Assembly: GCF_020819595.1 (NCBI RefSeq)
Contig: NZ_JAJHNP010000002.1
Coordinates: forward strand, 434,001-498,000
From: Streptomyces barringtoniae
Lineage (GTDB): Bacteria > Actinomycetota > Actinomycetes > Streptomycetales > Streptomycetaceae
DNA: 64,000 nucleotides
Reading direction: 5' to 3'
A program made the translations under genes and the position numbers. Position 1 is the stretch's first letter. Each line of letters starts with the position of its first letter. Of this stretch, positions 17,190 to 26,406 are shown one piece after another. The notes under the pieces were generated by a model, which was not told where the DNA came from, did no database searches, and saw nothing but the letters and a program-made list of their open reading frames with translations.

Positions 17190-19643
17190 ATGAAAGCCAG
17201 AGACATGGACCCATCGGATGTTGAAATCGCCGACCCGGCAGGCGCCTTTCGAGGTGCGACGAGCCTCTTCGGCGCCGGCCCCGGCGGCCGGCCGCCCGCC
17301 TTCGACGGTCTGGCCGCGGCCGTGCTCGACGATCGGGGCACGGTGGTGGGGTGGACCGGCACAGCACAGGACCTGACCGGGTTCTGCGCCGACGAGGTCC
17401 ACGGCCGCCCCGTGCGGGAGCTCGTGGCCGACCTCCCGCACGACCTGCGCAGGGCCGCACACGTGCCGGCGACCGGCCGGGTACGACTGCGTCACCAGTG
17501 CGGCAACACGATCGACGTCACATACCGGACCACACGGGTGAGCGGCTCGGCGGACTTCCTCGTGCTCGCAGCCCCCACTCCTCACGTCGCCGACCATCGG
17601 CACGGCGCAGCCCTCCTGCGCGCACTGTCCGCGCAGAACCGGATCACGATCGCCCTGCACGACACGGATCTCACCACCGTGCAGACGAACGCCGTGCCGG
17701 ACACTCCCGACGGCCGTCCCATACAGCCCGGCGCCCGACTGAGCGACGTGCTGTGCGCCGAGGACGCCGAGACCATCGAAGTGGTACTGCGGCAGGTGCT
17801 CGAGACGGGCGTCCCGGTGATCCACAGGCACCAGCGAGTGAGCTGGCGACACCATCCGGCGCGGCGACACGCGCTGTCGCTGTCCGCCTTCCGACTGGAG
17901 GACGCGCGAGGACGCCCCGCAGGAGTCGCAGCCCTGTACATAGACGACACCGACCAACTGCGTGCCCGCCGACAGCTGGATCTTGCCCACGCGGTCGCCG
18001 AGCGGGTGGGGGGCTCCCTGGACGCCGTGCGGACCGCCCAGGATCTCGCGGACGCCCTCGTACCCCCCTTCGGTGATCTCGCAGCAGTCGACCTTGCGGA
18101 CGCCGTCTTCGACGGTGGCGAACCCGCAGAGCGGCTGGGGGGCGGAGATCCGCATCTGCGCATCGCTGCCCTGGCGCCGGCCACCGCGGACTGGCCGCCC
18201 GGCATCCAGCGCGGCAACCTCGTCCCATCCCTGTCCGACCACCCCCTCCTGCGCCGCTTCCAGCACGGCGAGACGGTCGTCTACGACCGGGACGACTACA
18301 TCGCCCTGATCGGCGGCCCACATCCGGCCGAGCAGTTCCTCCCGCACGACATCCAGGCGGTGATGGTGGCACCGCTGCACGCCCGCAGCCTCATCCTCGG
18401 CGCGATCGTGGTCTGGCGCACCGGTCCGTCCGAACCGTTCACCGAGGACGAGGTGGATCTCATGAGGCAGATCGCCTCACGGGGAGCACTCGCCATCGAC
18501 AACGCCCGCCGCTACACGCGCGAGCACAGAGCGGCCATGGCCCTGCAGCAAAGACTCCTTCCCCCGGCCACGACCGACACTCCGGCAGCCGAGACCGCCG
18601 GCGTTTACCTGCCCACAGACCGTGGGGGCGGCACCAGCGGCGACTGGTACGACGCCATACCCCTGCCCGCTCTCCGGCTGGCCCTGGTCGCCGGAGACGT
18701 GATCGGCCGCGGCATACCCGCCAGTGCCACCATGGGCCGTCTGCGCGCTGCCATCCAGACCCTCGCCGACCTCGAACTGGAGCCGGACGAGTTGCTCACG
18801 CGTCTCGCTGACCTGGTCCAGCGCCTCGCGGCGGAAGCACCTCCTGGCGACCATGACGTCATGGGCGCCACCTGTCTGTACGCGGTCTACGACCCGGTCA
18901 CCCGACGCTGCGCCATGGCCAGTGCCGGGCACCCGCCGCCCGTGCTCGTACGGCCCGACGGGCGTGCCGAAGCCGTCGACATTCTGCCGGGGCCACCCCT
19001 CGCCGTCTGCGGCATGCCGTACGAGACCACCACGATCGACGTCGAGCCGGGCAGCGTCCTCGCGCTTTACACCGATGGCCTGGTCCAGCAAGCCACACAC
19101 GACGTCTGCGACGGGCTCCAGCGGCTGACCGATGCCCTCGCCACCTCCTGCCGCCCGGACCGCGCGCTGGAGGAGACCGGCAGGACCCTCCTCGGCAATC
19201 TGGTGGACGAAGCACCGCGTGACGACGCGACCCTGCTGCTGGCACGCACCCGCGCCGTACCGGCCAAGGACACCGCCCACTGGCAGATACCGGCCGATCC
19301 GGCTGCTGTCTCGGACGCCCGGGAATGGGCGACCCGCCAACTCACCGCATGGGGGTTGGACGATCTCCTCTTCCCCACCGAGCTCATCGTCAGTGAACTG
19401 GTCACCAATGCCATCCGCTACGGTCGTCCGCCGGCGGAGCTGCGACTGATCCGGCACAACGTTCTGGTCTGCGAGGTCACCGACTCCAACACCGCCCAAC
19501 CCCGTCTGCGCCGCGCTCGCACCACCGACGAGGGTGGACGCGGCCTGTTCCTCGTTGCCCAACTCGCCGAGCGCTGGGGCTGCCGCCACGGCCAGAACCA
19601 CAAGACCATCTGGTCCGAACAGCCCCTCGCGCGGGCCCACTGA
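17190..19643 (+). CDS. PAS-PAS-GAF-SpoIIE-HATPase signalling protein, tandem paralogue
   Basis: An 817-residue paralogue of the preceding gene with the same domain order: a first PAS (GTVVGWTGTAQDLTGF), a second divergent PAS, GAF, SpoIIE (SGDWYDAIPL, VAGDVIGRGIPASATMGRLR, AGHPPPVLV, LALYTDGLVQQ, DDATLLLAR) and HATPase (SELVTNAIRYGRPP, GGRGLFLVAQLAERWG). The metal-binding GD of the second SpoIIE block reads GDVIGRG, where the paralogue has GDVVGHG. The 52-bp gap suggests an operon. The ATG at 17190 was used; another five codons in is possible. Confidence 0.93.
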   Translation: MKARDMDPSDVEIADPAGAFRGATSLFGAGPGGRPPAFDGLAAAVLDDRGTVVGWTGTAQDLTGFCADEVHGRPVRELVADLPHDLRRAAHVPATGRVRLRHQCGNTIDVTYRTTRVSGSADFLVLAAPTPHVADHRHGAALLRALSAQNRITIALHDTDLTTVQTNAVPDTPDGRPIQPGARLSDVLCAEDAETIEVVLRQVLETGVPVIHRHQRVSWRHHPARRHALSLSAFRLEDARGRPAGVAALYIDDTDQLRARRQLDLAHAVAERVGGSLDAVRTAQDLADALVPPFGDLAAVDLADAVFDGGEPAERLGGGDPHLRIAALAPATADWPPGIQRGNLVPSLSDHPLLRRFQHGETVVYDRDDYIALIGGPHPAEQFLPHDIQAVMVAPLHARSLILGAIVVWRTGPSEPFTEDEVDLMRQIASRGALAIDNARRYTREHRAAMALQQRLLPPATTDTPAAETAGVYLPTDRGGGTSGDWYDAIPLPALRLALVAGDVIGRGIPASATMGRLRAAIQTLADLELEPDELLTRLADLVQRLAAEAPPGDHDVMGATCLYAVYDPVTRRCAMASAGHPPPVLVRPDGRAEAVDILPGPPLAVCGMPYETTTIDVEPGSVLALYTDGLVQQATHDVCDGLQRLTDALATSCRPDRALEETGRTLLGNLVDEAPRDDATLLLARTRAVPAKDTAHWQIPADPAAVSDAREWATRQLTAWGLDDLLFPTELIVSELVTNAIRYGRPPAELRLIRHNVLVCEVTDSNTAQPRLRRARTTDEGGRGLFLVAQLAERWGCRHGQNHKTIWSEQPLARAH

Positions 19644-20024
19644 TCACGTGCTGTGGCCATCTCACTCCGTTGCAGCCGCGTAGGCGGCTCCGGCATGTCT
19701 GTCACGCGGCCGTCCGGGCGCGGGAGGCGAGCTGGGATGCAGGAAGGTGCGGCACGGGCCCATGCGCGGGCGCGGCTTGCCCACGTCGTACGACGTCATC
19801 CCCGACCAGGCCGTGTGCAACGGCAGTACCGCGATCACCTGGGCCAGGCTGTGCAACTCGTTCAGGCGACTCCGGCAGACGCCGCCGGAACTACTCCGGA
19901 GGTGGGACTGAGCAAAGCCTGCGGTCTCGGGTCGAGATGCCGTCGGAGTGGGGAGACTTGGCGGGTGCTGTCCCGTGGCGGGGCCACACCCGCAGGCTTT
20001 CGTGTCTGCGCAGGGCTCGCCGAC

Positions 20025-20345
20025 GACGGCAAGAACGGCGGAGGCGGTGAAGACGCGGTTCTGCAGGCCACCCGCATCACACTGCTTCTGCTGACTCAGC
20101 GAATCGGACAGCTCACGAGCCGATCCACGACTTGAAGGACCGCCTGGCCCTGCGCGTGGTACGCCACGCACCGCAGCTGCTCACCGTGGTGGGCGTCGGT
20201 CCGGACACGGTTGTGGCTTTGCCGATCACGATGGGGACAACCTGGAACGCCTGCGGAGCGAAGCATCATTCGCCGTGCCGTGCGGGGCCAGCCCTCTCGG
20301 CGTTCCTCGGGCCGTTCGTGCCATGGTCGACGAAGGACAGCTGGT
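20025..20345 (+). pseudogene. Degenerate IS110-family transposase fragment
   Basis: Two frames together read GGGEDAVLQATRITLLLLTQRI and then RLALRVVRHAPQLLTVVGVGPDTVVALPITMG, matching the middle of the intact IS110 transposase downstream (its residues about 178-250) with several changes and a frameshift near 20120. It is an older relic of a related element. The rest of 19644-20762 shows no gene that I can support; the plus strand near 19785-19910 has protein-like text (VIPDQAVCNGSTAITWARL) that I cannot place. Confidence 0.7.
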
Positions 20346-20762
20346 AAGGCGGGCCACAAGGCTGTCCGTCAATGCCGGTCGCGAGTGGACGAAGAGTCGA
20401 CTCATTGTCGGCCGGTCCCAGGCAGGTTGAGCGCCGGTTCGTTCGAAGCCATCCGGCAGTGATCGGGTCACGCCGTCGTGCCGGGGTCGATGGGACGGTT
20501 GCGCGATGCCGTTCCGGACGGGGTCTGACTCTTGAGATATGTGACCGAAGTGTCCAGTCACGGACGTGTCGACTGTCGTTGCGGGATGGTTTCTGCTGTC
20601 ACCGAGCCACGGGGCGTGTCCCTATAGGGGCCTTGCCGACTTCCAGGCGCCATCACGGTTCAGACCGCCCGAGCGGGCCGGTGCCACTCACCCAGTACGT
20701 CACACGCGGGAGGCGGACCACCGTGACGACCAGACAGCGCAGCACATACTCCAGTACTGGGC

Positions 20763-21791
20763 GTGGACACGCACGGTGAAGTGCACGTCGCCGCCGTGGT
20801 GTCCCCGCTGGGCAAGATCCTGGGCACCGAGTCCTTTCCGGCGACGGTGGCCGGCTACCGGCGGCTGCTCATGTGGGCCCGCAAGCGGGGGACGGTCCGC
20901 CGGGCCGGTGTAGAGGGCACCGGCACTTTCGGCGCGGGCCTGTCCCGCTACCTGCTGGCCCAGCAGGTCGAGGTGTACGAAGTGAACCGCCCCGACCGCT
21001 CGGCCCGCCGGCTGCTGGGGAAGTCGGATCCGCTCGACGCGCAGGCCGCCGCACGGGCCGTGCTCAGTGGCCGCGCCCGGGCCCGGGCCAAGTCCGGCGA
21101 CGGTCCGGTGCACAGCGCCCGGATGCTCAAGCTCGCAAAGGACTCCGCGGTCAAGGCCCGCACCCAGGCGATCAACCAGCTCAAAGCCGTTCTGGTCATC
21201 GCCGATCCCGCCCTTCGGGAACGACTGTCCAGCCTGGGCAACCGCGAGCTGTTCCGCACCTGCGCACGCCTCGGCCTACCCGGCGGTGGCGGAGACGAGG
21301 ACGCGGTGACCCAGGCCACCAACCTGACGTTGCGCATGCTCGCCGAGCGCATTGAGCAGCTCACCGGGCAGATCGATGAGCTGAACCAGCGACTGACCCG
21401 GCTCGTCGAACGCCACGCCCCACAGCTGCTCGTACCGGTGGGCATCGGCCCGGACAGCGCCGTCACCCTGCTGATCACCATGGGAGACAACCCCGAGCGG
21501 CTGAGCACCGAGGCCTCCTTTGCTGCCCTTTGCGGGGTCAGCCCCGTCGAGTATTCGTCGGGCCGGCGGCGCACGCGACGGCTCAACTACGGCGGCGACC
21601 GGCAGGCGAACGCGGCCCTGCACCGCATCGTGTTCACCCGGCTGCGCCACGACCCGCGCACCCAGGCGTACTACGAACGCCGCACCCAGGAGGGCAAGAC
21701 CCGACGCGAGATCATCCGATGCCTCAAGCGATATGCCGCCCGAGAGGTCTTCAACCTGGTCGGGACGGTATCCAGCGTCCCCCTGTCATAG
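20763..21791 (+). mobile_element. IS110-family transposase
   Basis: A 342-residue DEDD transposase: GVDTHGEVHVAAVV (first Asp), VEGTGTFGAGL (Glu) and DPLDAQAAARAVL (Asp pair) form the RuvC-like domain, followed by a coiled linker and the C-terminal Transposase_20 domain (LCGVSPVEYSSG, then LNYGGDRQANAALHRIV with the conserved Ser/Gly block). The frame opens at a GTG at 20763, but a better-looking start (GTG ACG ACC at 20722, VTTRQ) is one frame away; a one-base loss near 20742 may have cost the first residues. IS110 elements lack long terminal repeats, so ends were not assigned. Confidence 0.9.
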
Positions 21792-22235
21792 GGGCGTCAG
21801 TGATACGGCGAGGCCCCGCCCAAGTCCGTCCTGACGGGCCTTTGGCCAGGCCGTGAGACGACGAAGTGCATCGGAGCGCTCCGGTGCGGCTTCGTCTGAG
21901 ATCGGCTGCGCCGGCGCGCACGATGCGGTTGGCGCTTCATGCGGTCCGTGTTCTTGTGTGGGTACTCCAGTCCATCGCCGGCGGCCACGTCACGAGGGCG
22001 GAGGCTGCAGAAGAATGGGTGTCTCCCGTGCTGTGATCGACGGCATCGTGGGGGGCCGGAGCTACCGTCACCTTCCCCGGCCTACGCCCCTGCCGCTACC
22101 ACGACCGCGCACCTACCGCGGCAGCGCAGAAACACCAGAGCGCAGAGCCTTACGGGAGGCACAATCCTGGACATCAGTGGAAGGACATCTGTACGACGTG
22201 AAGTCCGGCTGCGCGAAGGCGGACGGCGCGCGCCC
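21792..22235. other. Gap with a possible HTH-protein fragment
   Basis: About 440 bp after the IS110 gene. In one plus-strand frame (about 22010-22080) the text GVSRAVIDGIVGGRSYRHL resembles the helix-turn-helix end of small phage-type or AP2/HNH-linked proteins. It has no intact gene around it and is listed only as a likely fragment. Confidence 0.3.
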
Positions 22236-23732
22236 TCAGCGCAGACCGTCCCACAGGGTCCGAAGACCGTGGCGCGGGTCGCGACCGGTGGCCGCCGTCG
22301 CCGCGAAGCGGCGGACGGTCCGCTGCGGAGCAGCGTAGGCGGGCCAGCCGGGATCGCCGGCGGTCGCGAAGGAGACCCAGGCGGCGTGCATGCTGTCGGC
22401 GATCTCCTGGGGCGGGTGGTCGCCGAGCAGGGGCGCGAAGGCCGGGTCGGCCAGGTTGTCGAAGACGAAGGGGACGTCCAGCGCGTGGCACGCGCCCAGC
22501 GCGCCGTCGAAGGCGGGGGAGGGCCAGGCGAACTCGTAGACGAAGGCGCGAGCACCATGGCGTGCCTGGGCCTCGGCCAGGCGCAGCGCGGGCAGGCGGT
22601 AGAACCAGTCGGTGGCGATGTCCGCGAACACCTCGCCGGGGCTCGCTCCGGGAACGGCTGCGCGGTAGGCGGCGACGCCGCTGCCGGGCGGCAGGCCGTA
22701 CCCGGCGGCGGCGCGTTCCACGAGCTCGTCGGTCACCAGAGCGCCCAAGCCGGAGGGCACGGTGAACAGGCGGAACTCGTCACTGGTGCAGCCCACCAGG
22801 ACGTCGACACCCGCAGCCGCGCCCGCGGCGATCGCGTCCATCGGTGCGTGGGGGAGGGTGTCGCTGTCGACCACCGGTTCGAAGGGCATCAGGTTGAGTG
22901 CGGCCTCACCCCACAGTGCCGGGTCGGGGCGGGCGGCGATCTCGCCGCGCAGCCGGAGCTGCGCGGCCAGCAGTCGGTCGAGGGGCACGGCGGCGAGGGC
23001 GGGCCGGGTCGGCGGTACTTCGAGGATCGCCGCGAGGCGGGCGGCGACCAGGGTGGCGCTCTCGGAGGAGAGCGCGTGATGGGCCGCTCCGCTCTGCAGC
23101 GCCGCGCGGTGGAAGAGGCCCTTGGCCGCGGGCATGGCCAGGAGGACGCCGATGCTCATGGCGCCGGCCGACTGGCCGAACACGGTGACGCGGTCGGGGT
23201 CCCCGCCGAAGGAGGCGATGTTGTCGCGGACCCATTCGAGCGCCGCGATCTGGTCCAGCAGACCCAGGTTGGCCCGTGCGGGGTCGCCGGGACCGAGGTG
23301 CAGGAAACCCTCCACGCCCAGACGGTAGTTGAGGGTGACCAGGACGACGCCGTCGCGGGCGAACGCGGTGCCGTCGTAGCCGGTGAGCGAACCGCAGCCG
23401 TTGCTGAAGGCCCCGCCGTGGAGCCAGACCAGGACCGGCAGCCGTCCGGCCGGTTCCGGGGTCCACACGTTGAGGTTGAGGAAGTCGTCGCCCGGGACGA
23501 ATGTCTCGGGGAGCAGGCGGTCCATCGGTGGCGGGTAGGGTGCCTGAGGCGCGGTGGGGCCGTACGCGCCGGCGTCACGGATCCCGTCCCACGCGGCCGG
23601 CGGCCGCGGGGGCGCGAAGCGCAGCGGCCCGGTGGGAGCGGCCGCGTAGGGGATGTTCCTGAAGCCGGCGATCCCGGCGGGGCCGGTGACACCGCGGACC
23701 AGGCCGTGGCGGGTCGCGAGGACCGGTCGCAT
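22236..23732 (-). CDS. Type-B carboxylesterase/lipase
   Basis: A 498-residue alpha/beta hydrolase of the cholinesterase-like family. Features are the N-terminal GLVRG..FRNIPYAAAPTGPLRF, the oxyanion-hole loop WLHGGAF, the nucleophile elbow GQSAGA (Ser about 190) and the region around the catalytic His, ALDVPFVF. The ATG at 23730-23732 has GAAGGAG upstream; a GTG two codons earlier overlaps that site and is less likely. No signal peptide is seen, so it is probably cytoplasmic. It is followed upstream by a TetR gene on the same strand (42 bp), likely its regulator. Confidence 0.92.
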   Translation of the reverse strand: MRPVLATRHGLVRGVTGPAGIAGFRNIPYAAAPTGPLRFAPPRPPAAWDGIRDAGAYGPTAPQAPYPPPMDRLLPETFVPGDDFLNLNVWTPEPAGRLPVLVWLHGGAFSNGCGSLTGYDGTAFARDGVVLVTLNYRLGVEGFLHLGPGDPARANLGLLDQIAALEWVRDNIASFGGDPDRVTVFGQSAGAMSIGVLLAMPAAKGLFHRAALQSGAAHHALSSESATLVAARLAAILEVPPTRPALAAVPLDRLLAAQLRLRGEIAARPDPALWGEAALNLMPFEPVVDSDTLPHAPMDAIAAGAAAGVDVLVGCTSDEFRLFTVPSGLGALVTDELVERAAAGYGLPPGSGVAAYRAAVPGASPGEVFADIATDWFYRLPALRLAEAQARHGARAFVYEFAWPSPAFDGALGACHALDVPFVFDNLADPAFAPLLGDHPPQEIADSMHAAWVSFATAGDPGWPAYAAPQRTVRRFAATAATGRDPRHGLRTLWDGLR

Positions 23733-23774
23733 GGGCACTCCTTCGCGCAGAGGGGGTACGGGGAGCCGGTCTGC

Positions 23775-24422
23775 TCAGTGTCCGGCGCTGACGATGCGCA
23801 GGGCGAACTGCGCGTACTGTTCGGCGACCTGTTCTCGGGTGCGCTGGAGGGCGGGGCCGAACCACTGCGCGACCTGCACCCCGAGGCCGCCGATCGCGGT
23901 GACCGCCAGAAGCGGGTCGTCGAGCTCGAACTCGCCGGTCTTGATGCCGCGGTCGAGGACGCCGGCGAGCAGGCGGCGGCATTCCTCGCGCAACCGGAGC
24001 GAGGGCGCGGCCAGTTCGGGTGACAGGGCGTGCAGTTCGCTGTTGGTGACCACCGCCAGCAGTGGATAGTCGGTGTGGAGCAGCACATGAGCACGGACCA
24101 GGGCGGCCAGCTGCCGGGCGGCGCTGTCGTCACGGGTGCCGTCGGCCGCTTCCGTCAGCCGGGTCCGCATCTCCTCGTGGCCGATGCGCACCAGCTCGGC
24201 CAGCACGTGCCCCTTGGACGGGTAGTGCGCGTACAGGGTGGCGGAGTTGATGCCGACCATGCCCGCGATCTGCCGGATCGAGGCGCCGGCGAAGCCGGAC
24301 TCGGCGAACAGCTCCAGACCCGCCTCGAGGATCTTGCCCCGGGTGCCCGGCGGTGTGACGCCCTCAGGGAGAACCGCCTCCATCGCGACGACCCGGCGGG
24401 GCTCCCAGTCGGGAAGTTCCAC
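23775..24422 (-). CDS. TetR-family regulator
   Basis: A 215-residue regulator with HTH GASIRQIAGMVGINSATLYAHYPSKGHVLAELV. The GTG at 24420-24422 is preceded by AGGAG at 5 nt and was chosen over the ATG 13 codons later. It is co-oriented with the esterase gene. Two perfect 18-bp palindromes lie between it and the divergent ligase relic and are its likely operators. The long open frame continuing upstream is not coding by composition or similarity. Confidence 0.88.
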   Translation of the reverse strand: MELPDWEPRRVVAMEAVLPEGVTPPGTRGKILEAGLELFAESGFAGASIRQIAGMVGINSATLYAHYPSKGHVLAELVRIGHEEMRTRLTEAADGTRDDSAARQLAALVRAHVLLHTDYPLLAVVTNSELHALSPELAAPSLRLREECRRLLAGVLDRGIKTGEFELDDPLLAVTAIGGLGVQVAQWFGPALQRTREQVAEQYAQFALRIVSAGH

Positions 24423-24451
24423 GGCTGCTCCTGGAGACTCGGCGAAATTTC

Positions 24452-24533
24452 CAACCAATCGATTGGTTGACACCGTAACCCAGAAGCCGGATGGTGTCTC
24501 GCAACCTTCCTGAAACAACCAATCGATTGGTTG
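24452..24533. promoter_or_regulatory. Two identical palindromic operators
   Basis: CAACCAATCGATTGGTTG occurs twice, at 24452-24469 and 24516-24533, as a perfect 18-bp palindrome, 64 bp apart start to start. They lie between the TetR gene and the divergent acyl-CoA-ligase relic. A TTGACA (24466-24471, plus strand) overlaps the first palindrome and could be a -35 element, so binding there would block transcription of the ligase relic. Confidence 0.75.
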
Positions 24534-24591
24534 GAAACCTGGTCGTGCTGTCCGCTCCGGCAGCCGGCCGCGATCCCTGGGGAGCCCGCCC

Positions 24592-25029
24592 GTGAGCCGT
24601 CCCGTCACCCGCCCTGCCGAGCCGGCGAAGCTCGCAACCCTGCTGACCGCGAGCGCGGAACGCGTCCCCGCACGGATCGCTGTGCGCCTGGGCACGGAAA
24701 CCCTCAGCTGCGCCGAACTGTCGGACGGTTCGGCACGGACGGCAGCCGTGCTGCGGGACCACAATCTGTACGAGCACCCCGCGGTCGCCGAAGCGGCCGT
24801 GGTCGGCGTCCCGCACCCCACCCTCGGGGAAGAGATCGCCGCCGTGGTCACCCTCCGCAGCGGCGCCGTCAGCACCCCCGACGAGCTGCGCGACTTCGTC
24901 CGCGCCCGCGTCGCCCCGTACAAGTACCCGCGTCTCGTCCGCATCGCCGACCTGCCCAAGGGGCCGACCGGCAAGATCCTCAAACGCGCGATCACGGTGT
25001 CGGCGGACCCTGCCGACGAGCCCGGCTGA
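24592..25029 (+). pseudogene. Acyl-CoA ligase (AMP-binding) reduced to its two ends
   Basis: The 145-residue frame joins a typical N-terminus of an AMP-dependent synthetase (LATLLTASAERVPARIAVRLG...LSCAELSDGSARTAAVLRD) directly to the C-terminal subdomain (YEHPAVAEAAVVGVPHP, GEEIAAVVTL, ending with KGPTGKILKR including the catalytic Lys). The central 300-plus residues with the P-loop and adenine-binding motifs are missing, so adenylation is impossible. The deletion is in frame and the start has GGGGAG upstream. It sits under the palindromic operators, so the original gene was probably the TetR target. Confidence 0.8.
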
Positions 25030-25235
25030 TCCGGACGGCCTGCGCGGTGCCCGCGCTCACCGGCTCACCCGTGTCCGCGTCCCCCGCTCCTGTGCTCGGC
25101 CGGGCCCCGCCCAGCCGGCCGGCACCGGGCGTTCCAGGACGGACGGCACAGCCCTTCCCGTCCTGCCGCCGCCGTGCCCCGTACGAGACCGTCCGCACGG
25201 GCGGTCCTCCCTCCTCACACAACGGAGTGTGCTCC

Positions 25236-26252
25236 ATGAGATTCCGCTCCCTGCGCAGGGCGGCCCAGGCCCTCGCCGCCTTCGGCGCCGCATTCGCCCT
25301 CGCGGCGGCCGGCCCCGCCGTGTCGGCCCGAGCGGCCACGCCGACCCTTCCGGATCTGAACATCACCGGCACCTACGTCACCGGCGTCTCCTCCGGCGGC
25401 TTCATGGCGACCCAGCTCCAGGTCGCCTACTCCGGCACCTTCGACGGCGCCGGCGTCTTCGCCGCCGGGCCGTACGACTGCGGTCAGGGGCACGTGATCA
25501 AGTTCGTCACCTGCGACCTCGGCCTGGGCGTCGACGACCTGGAGCGGCAGGCCGAGGACTGGGCCTCCGAGGGCCGCATCGACCCGGTCGCGAACCTGCG
25601 GGACAAGCCGGTCTACACGTACCACGGCTACCTCGACCCGGTGGTCAACCCGCTCGTCTCCCGGGCCGGCGTCGACTTCTACCGGCACTTCGGCGCCGAC
25701 GTCACCTACCACGACTCGGACCCGGCCGGACACTCGTGGCCCACCCCCGACGGCGTCGTCCCCTGCGCCCTCACCCTGCCGCCGTTCCTGAACAACTGTC
25801 ACAACGACCCTCAGCGCGAGATGCTCACCACCTGGCTCGGCGGGGTCAATCCACGCAACACCGGGACCCCCGAGGGCACCCTCACGCACTTCGACCAGAA
25901 CGCCTACGCCCCCGGCGGCTCGGCCCGTGCCCTGTCGATGGACTCCACCGGGCAGCTCTACGTGCCGCCGACCTGTGCGAACGGCGCCCCCTGCAAACTG
26001 GTGGTGGCCCTGCACGGCTGCCTGTCCGCCCAGCAGCTCCTCGGTACGGCCTTCGCGGAGAAGGGGAACCTCGACACCTACGCCGACACCAACAACCTGG
26101 TCGTCCTCTACCCGCAGGCCGTCTCCAGCGTCTGGCCGGTCAACCCGCAGGGCTGCTGGGACTGGTTCGGCTACACCGGATCCGACTACGCCGTACAGAG
26201 CGCACCGCAGATGACCGCCATCGTCAACATGGTCCACGCCCTGGGCGCCTGA
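25236..26252 (+). CDS. Secreted PHB depolymerase-type esterase
   Basis: A 338-residue protein with a signal peptide (RFRSLRRAAQ, long Ala-rich core, cleavage near ARAAT). The lipase box is near the front in TGVSSGGFMATQLQVAY, the arrangement of extracellular short-chain polyhydroxyalkanoate depolymerases; HSW and the Cys-containing stretches CDLGLG and LPPFLNNCHND follow, and the C-terminal half has the second family block LVVALHGCLSAQQ...NPQGCWDWFGY. No substrate-binding or linker domain is present. The ATG at 25236 follows GGAG. Substrate may be PHB granules from lysed bacteria. Confidence 0.88.
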   Translation: MRFRSLRRAAQALAAFGAAFALAAAGPAVSARAATPTLPDLNITGTYVTGVSSGGFMATQLQVAYSGTFDGAGVFAAGPYDCGQGHVIKFVTCDLGLGVDDLERQAEDWASEGRIDPVANLRDKPVYTYHGYLDPVVNPLVSRAGVDFYRHFGADVTYHDSDPAGHSWPTPDGVVPCALTLPPFLNNCHNDPQREMLTTWLGGVNPRNTGTPEGTLTHFDQNAYAPGGSARALSMDSTGQLYVPPTCANGAPCKLVVALHGCLSAQQLLGTAFAEKGNLDTYADTNNLVVLYPQAVSSVWPVNPQGCWDWFGYTGSDYAVQSAPQMTAIVNMVHALGA

Positions 26253-26267
26253 GCTCCACCACCGGCA

Positions 26268-26300
26268 GTACCCGCAGCGCGCACCGAGCGCTGCGGGTAC
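26268..26300 (+). terminator. Strong stem-loop after the PHB depolymerase gene
   Basis: Perfect 13-bp arms (26268-26280 and 26288-26300) with a 7-nt loop begin 16 nt after the stop. The convergent GMC oxidoreductase gene ends 107 bp further on, so it may serve both strands. Confidence 0.75.
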
Positions 26301-26406
26301 CGCACGTCCCAGGGAGCGGGAGGTACGGCGGCCCGCTCAGGGGCGTGCCGTGACCAGTGTGTCCACCAAGGCGCGGGCGGACTCCGTGGCTCCTCATACG
26401 TCGAGT

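Noticed and set aside
20763..21791. Terminal inverted repeats of the IS110 element
   Set aside because: IS110 elements usually lack long inverted ends, and I could not identify reliable borders by eye.
21939..24023. A 694-residue plus-strand frame across the esterase and its TetR gene
   Set aside because: Low-complexity Gly/Val/Asp text, antisense to two well-supported genes.
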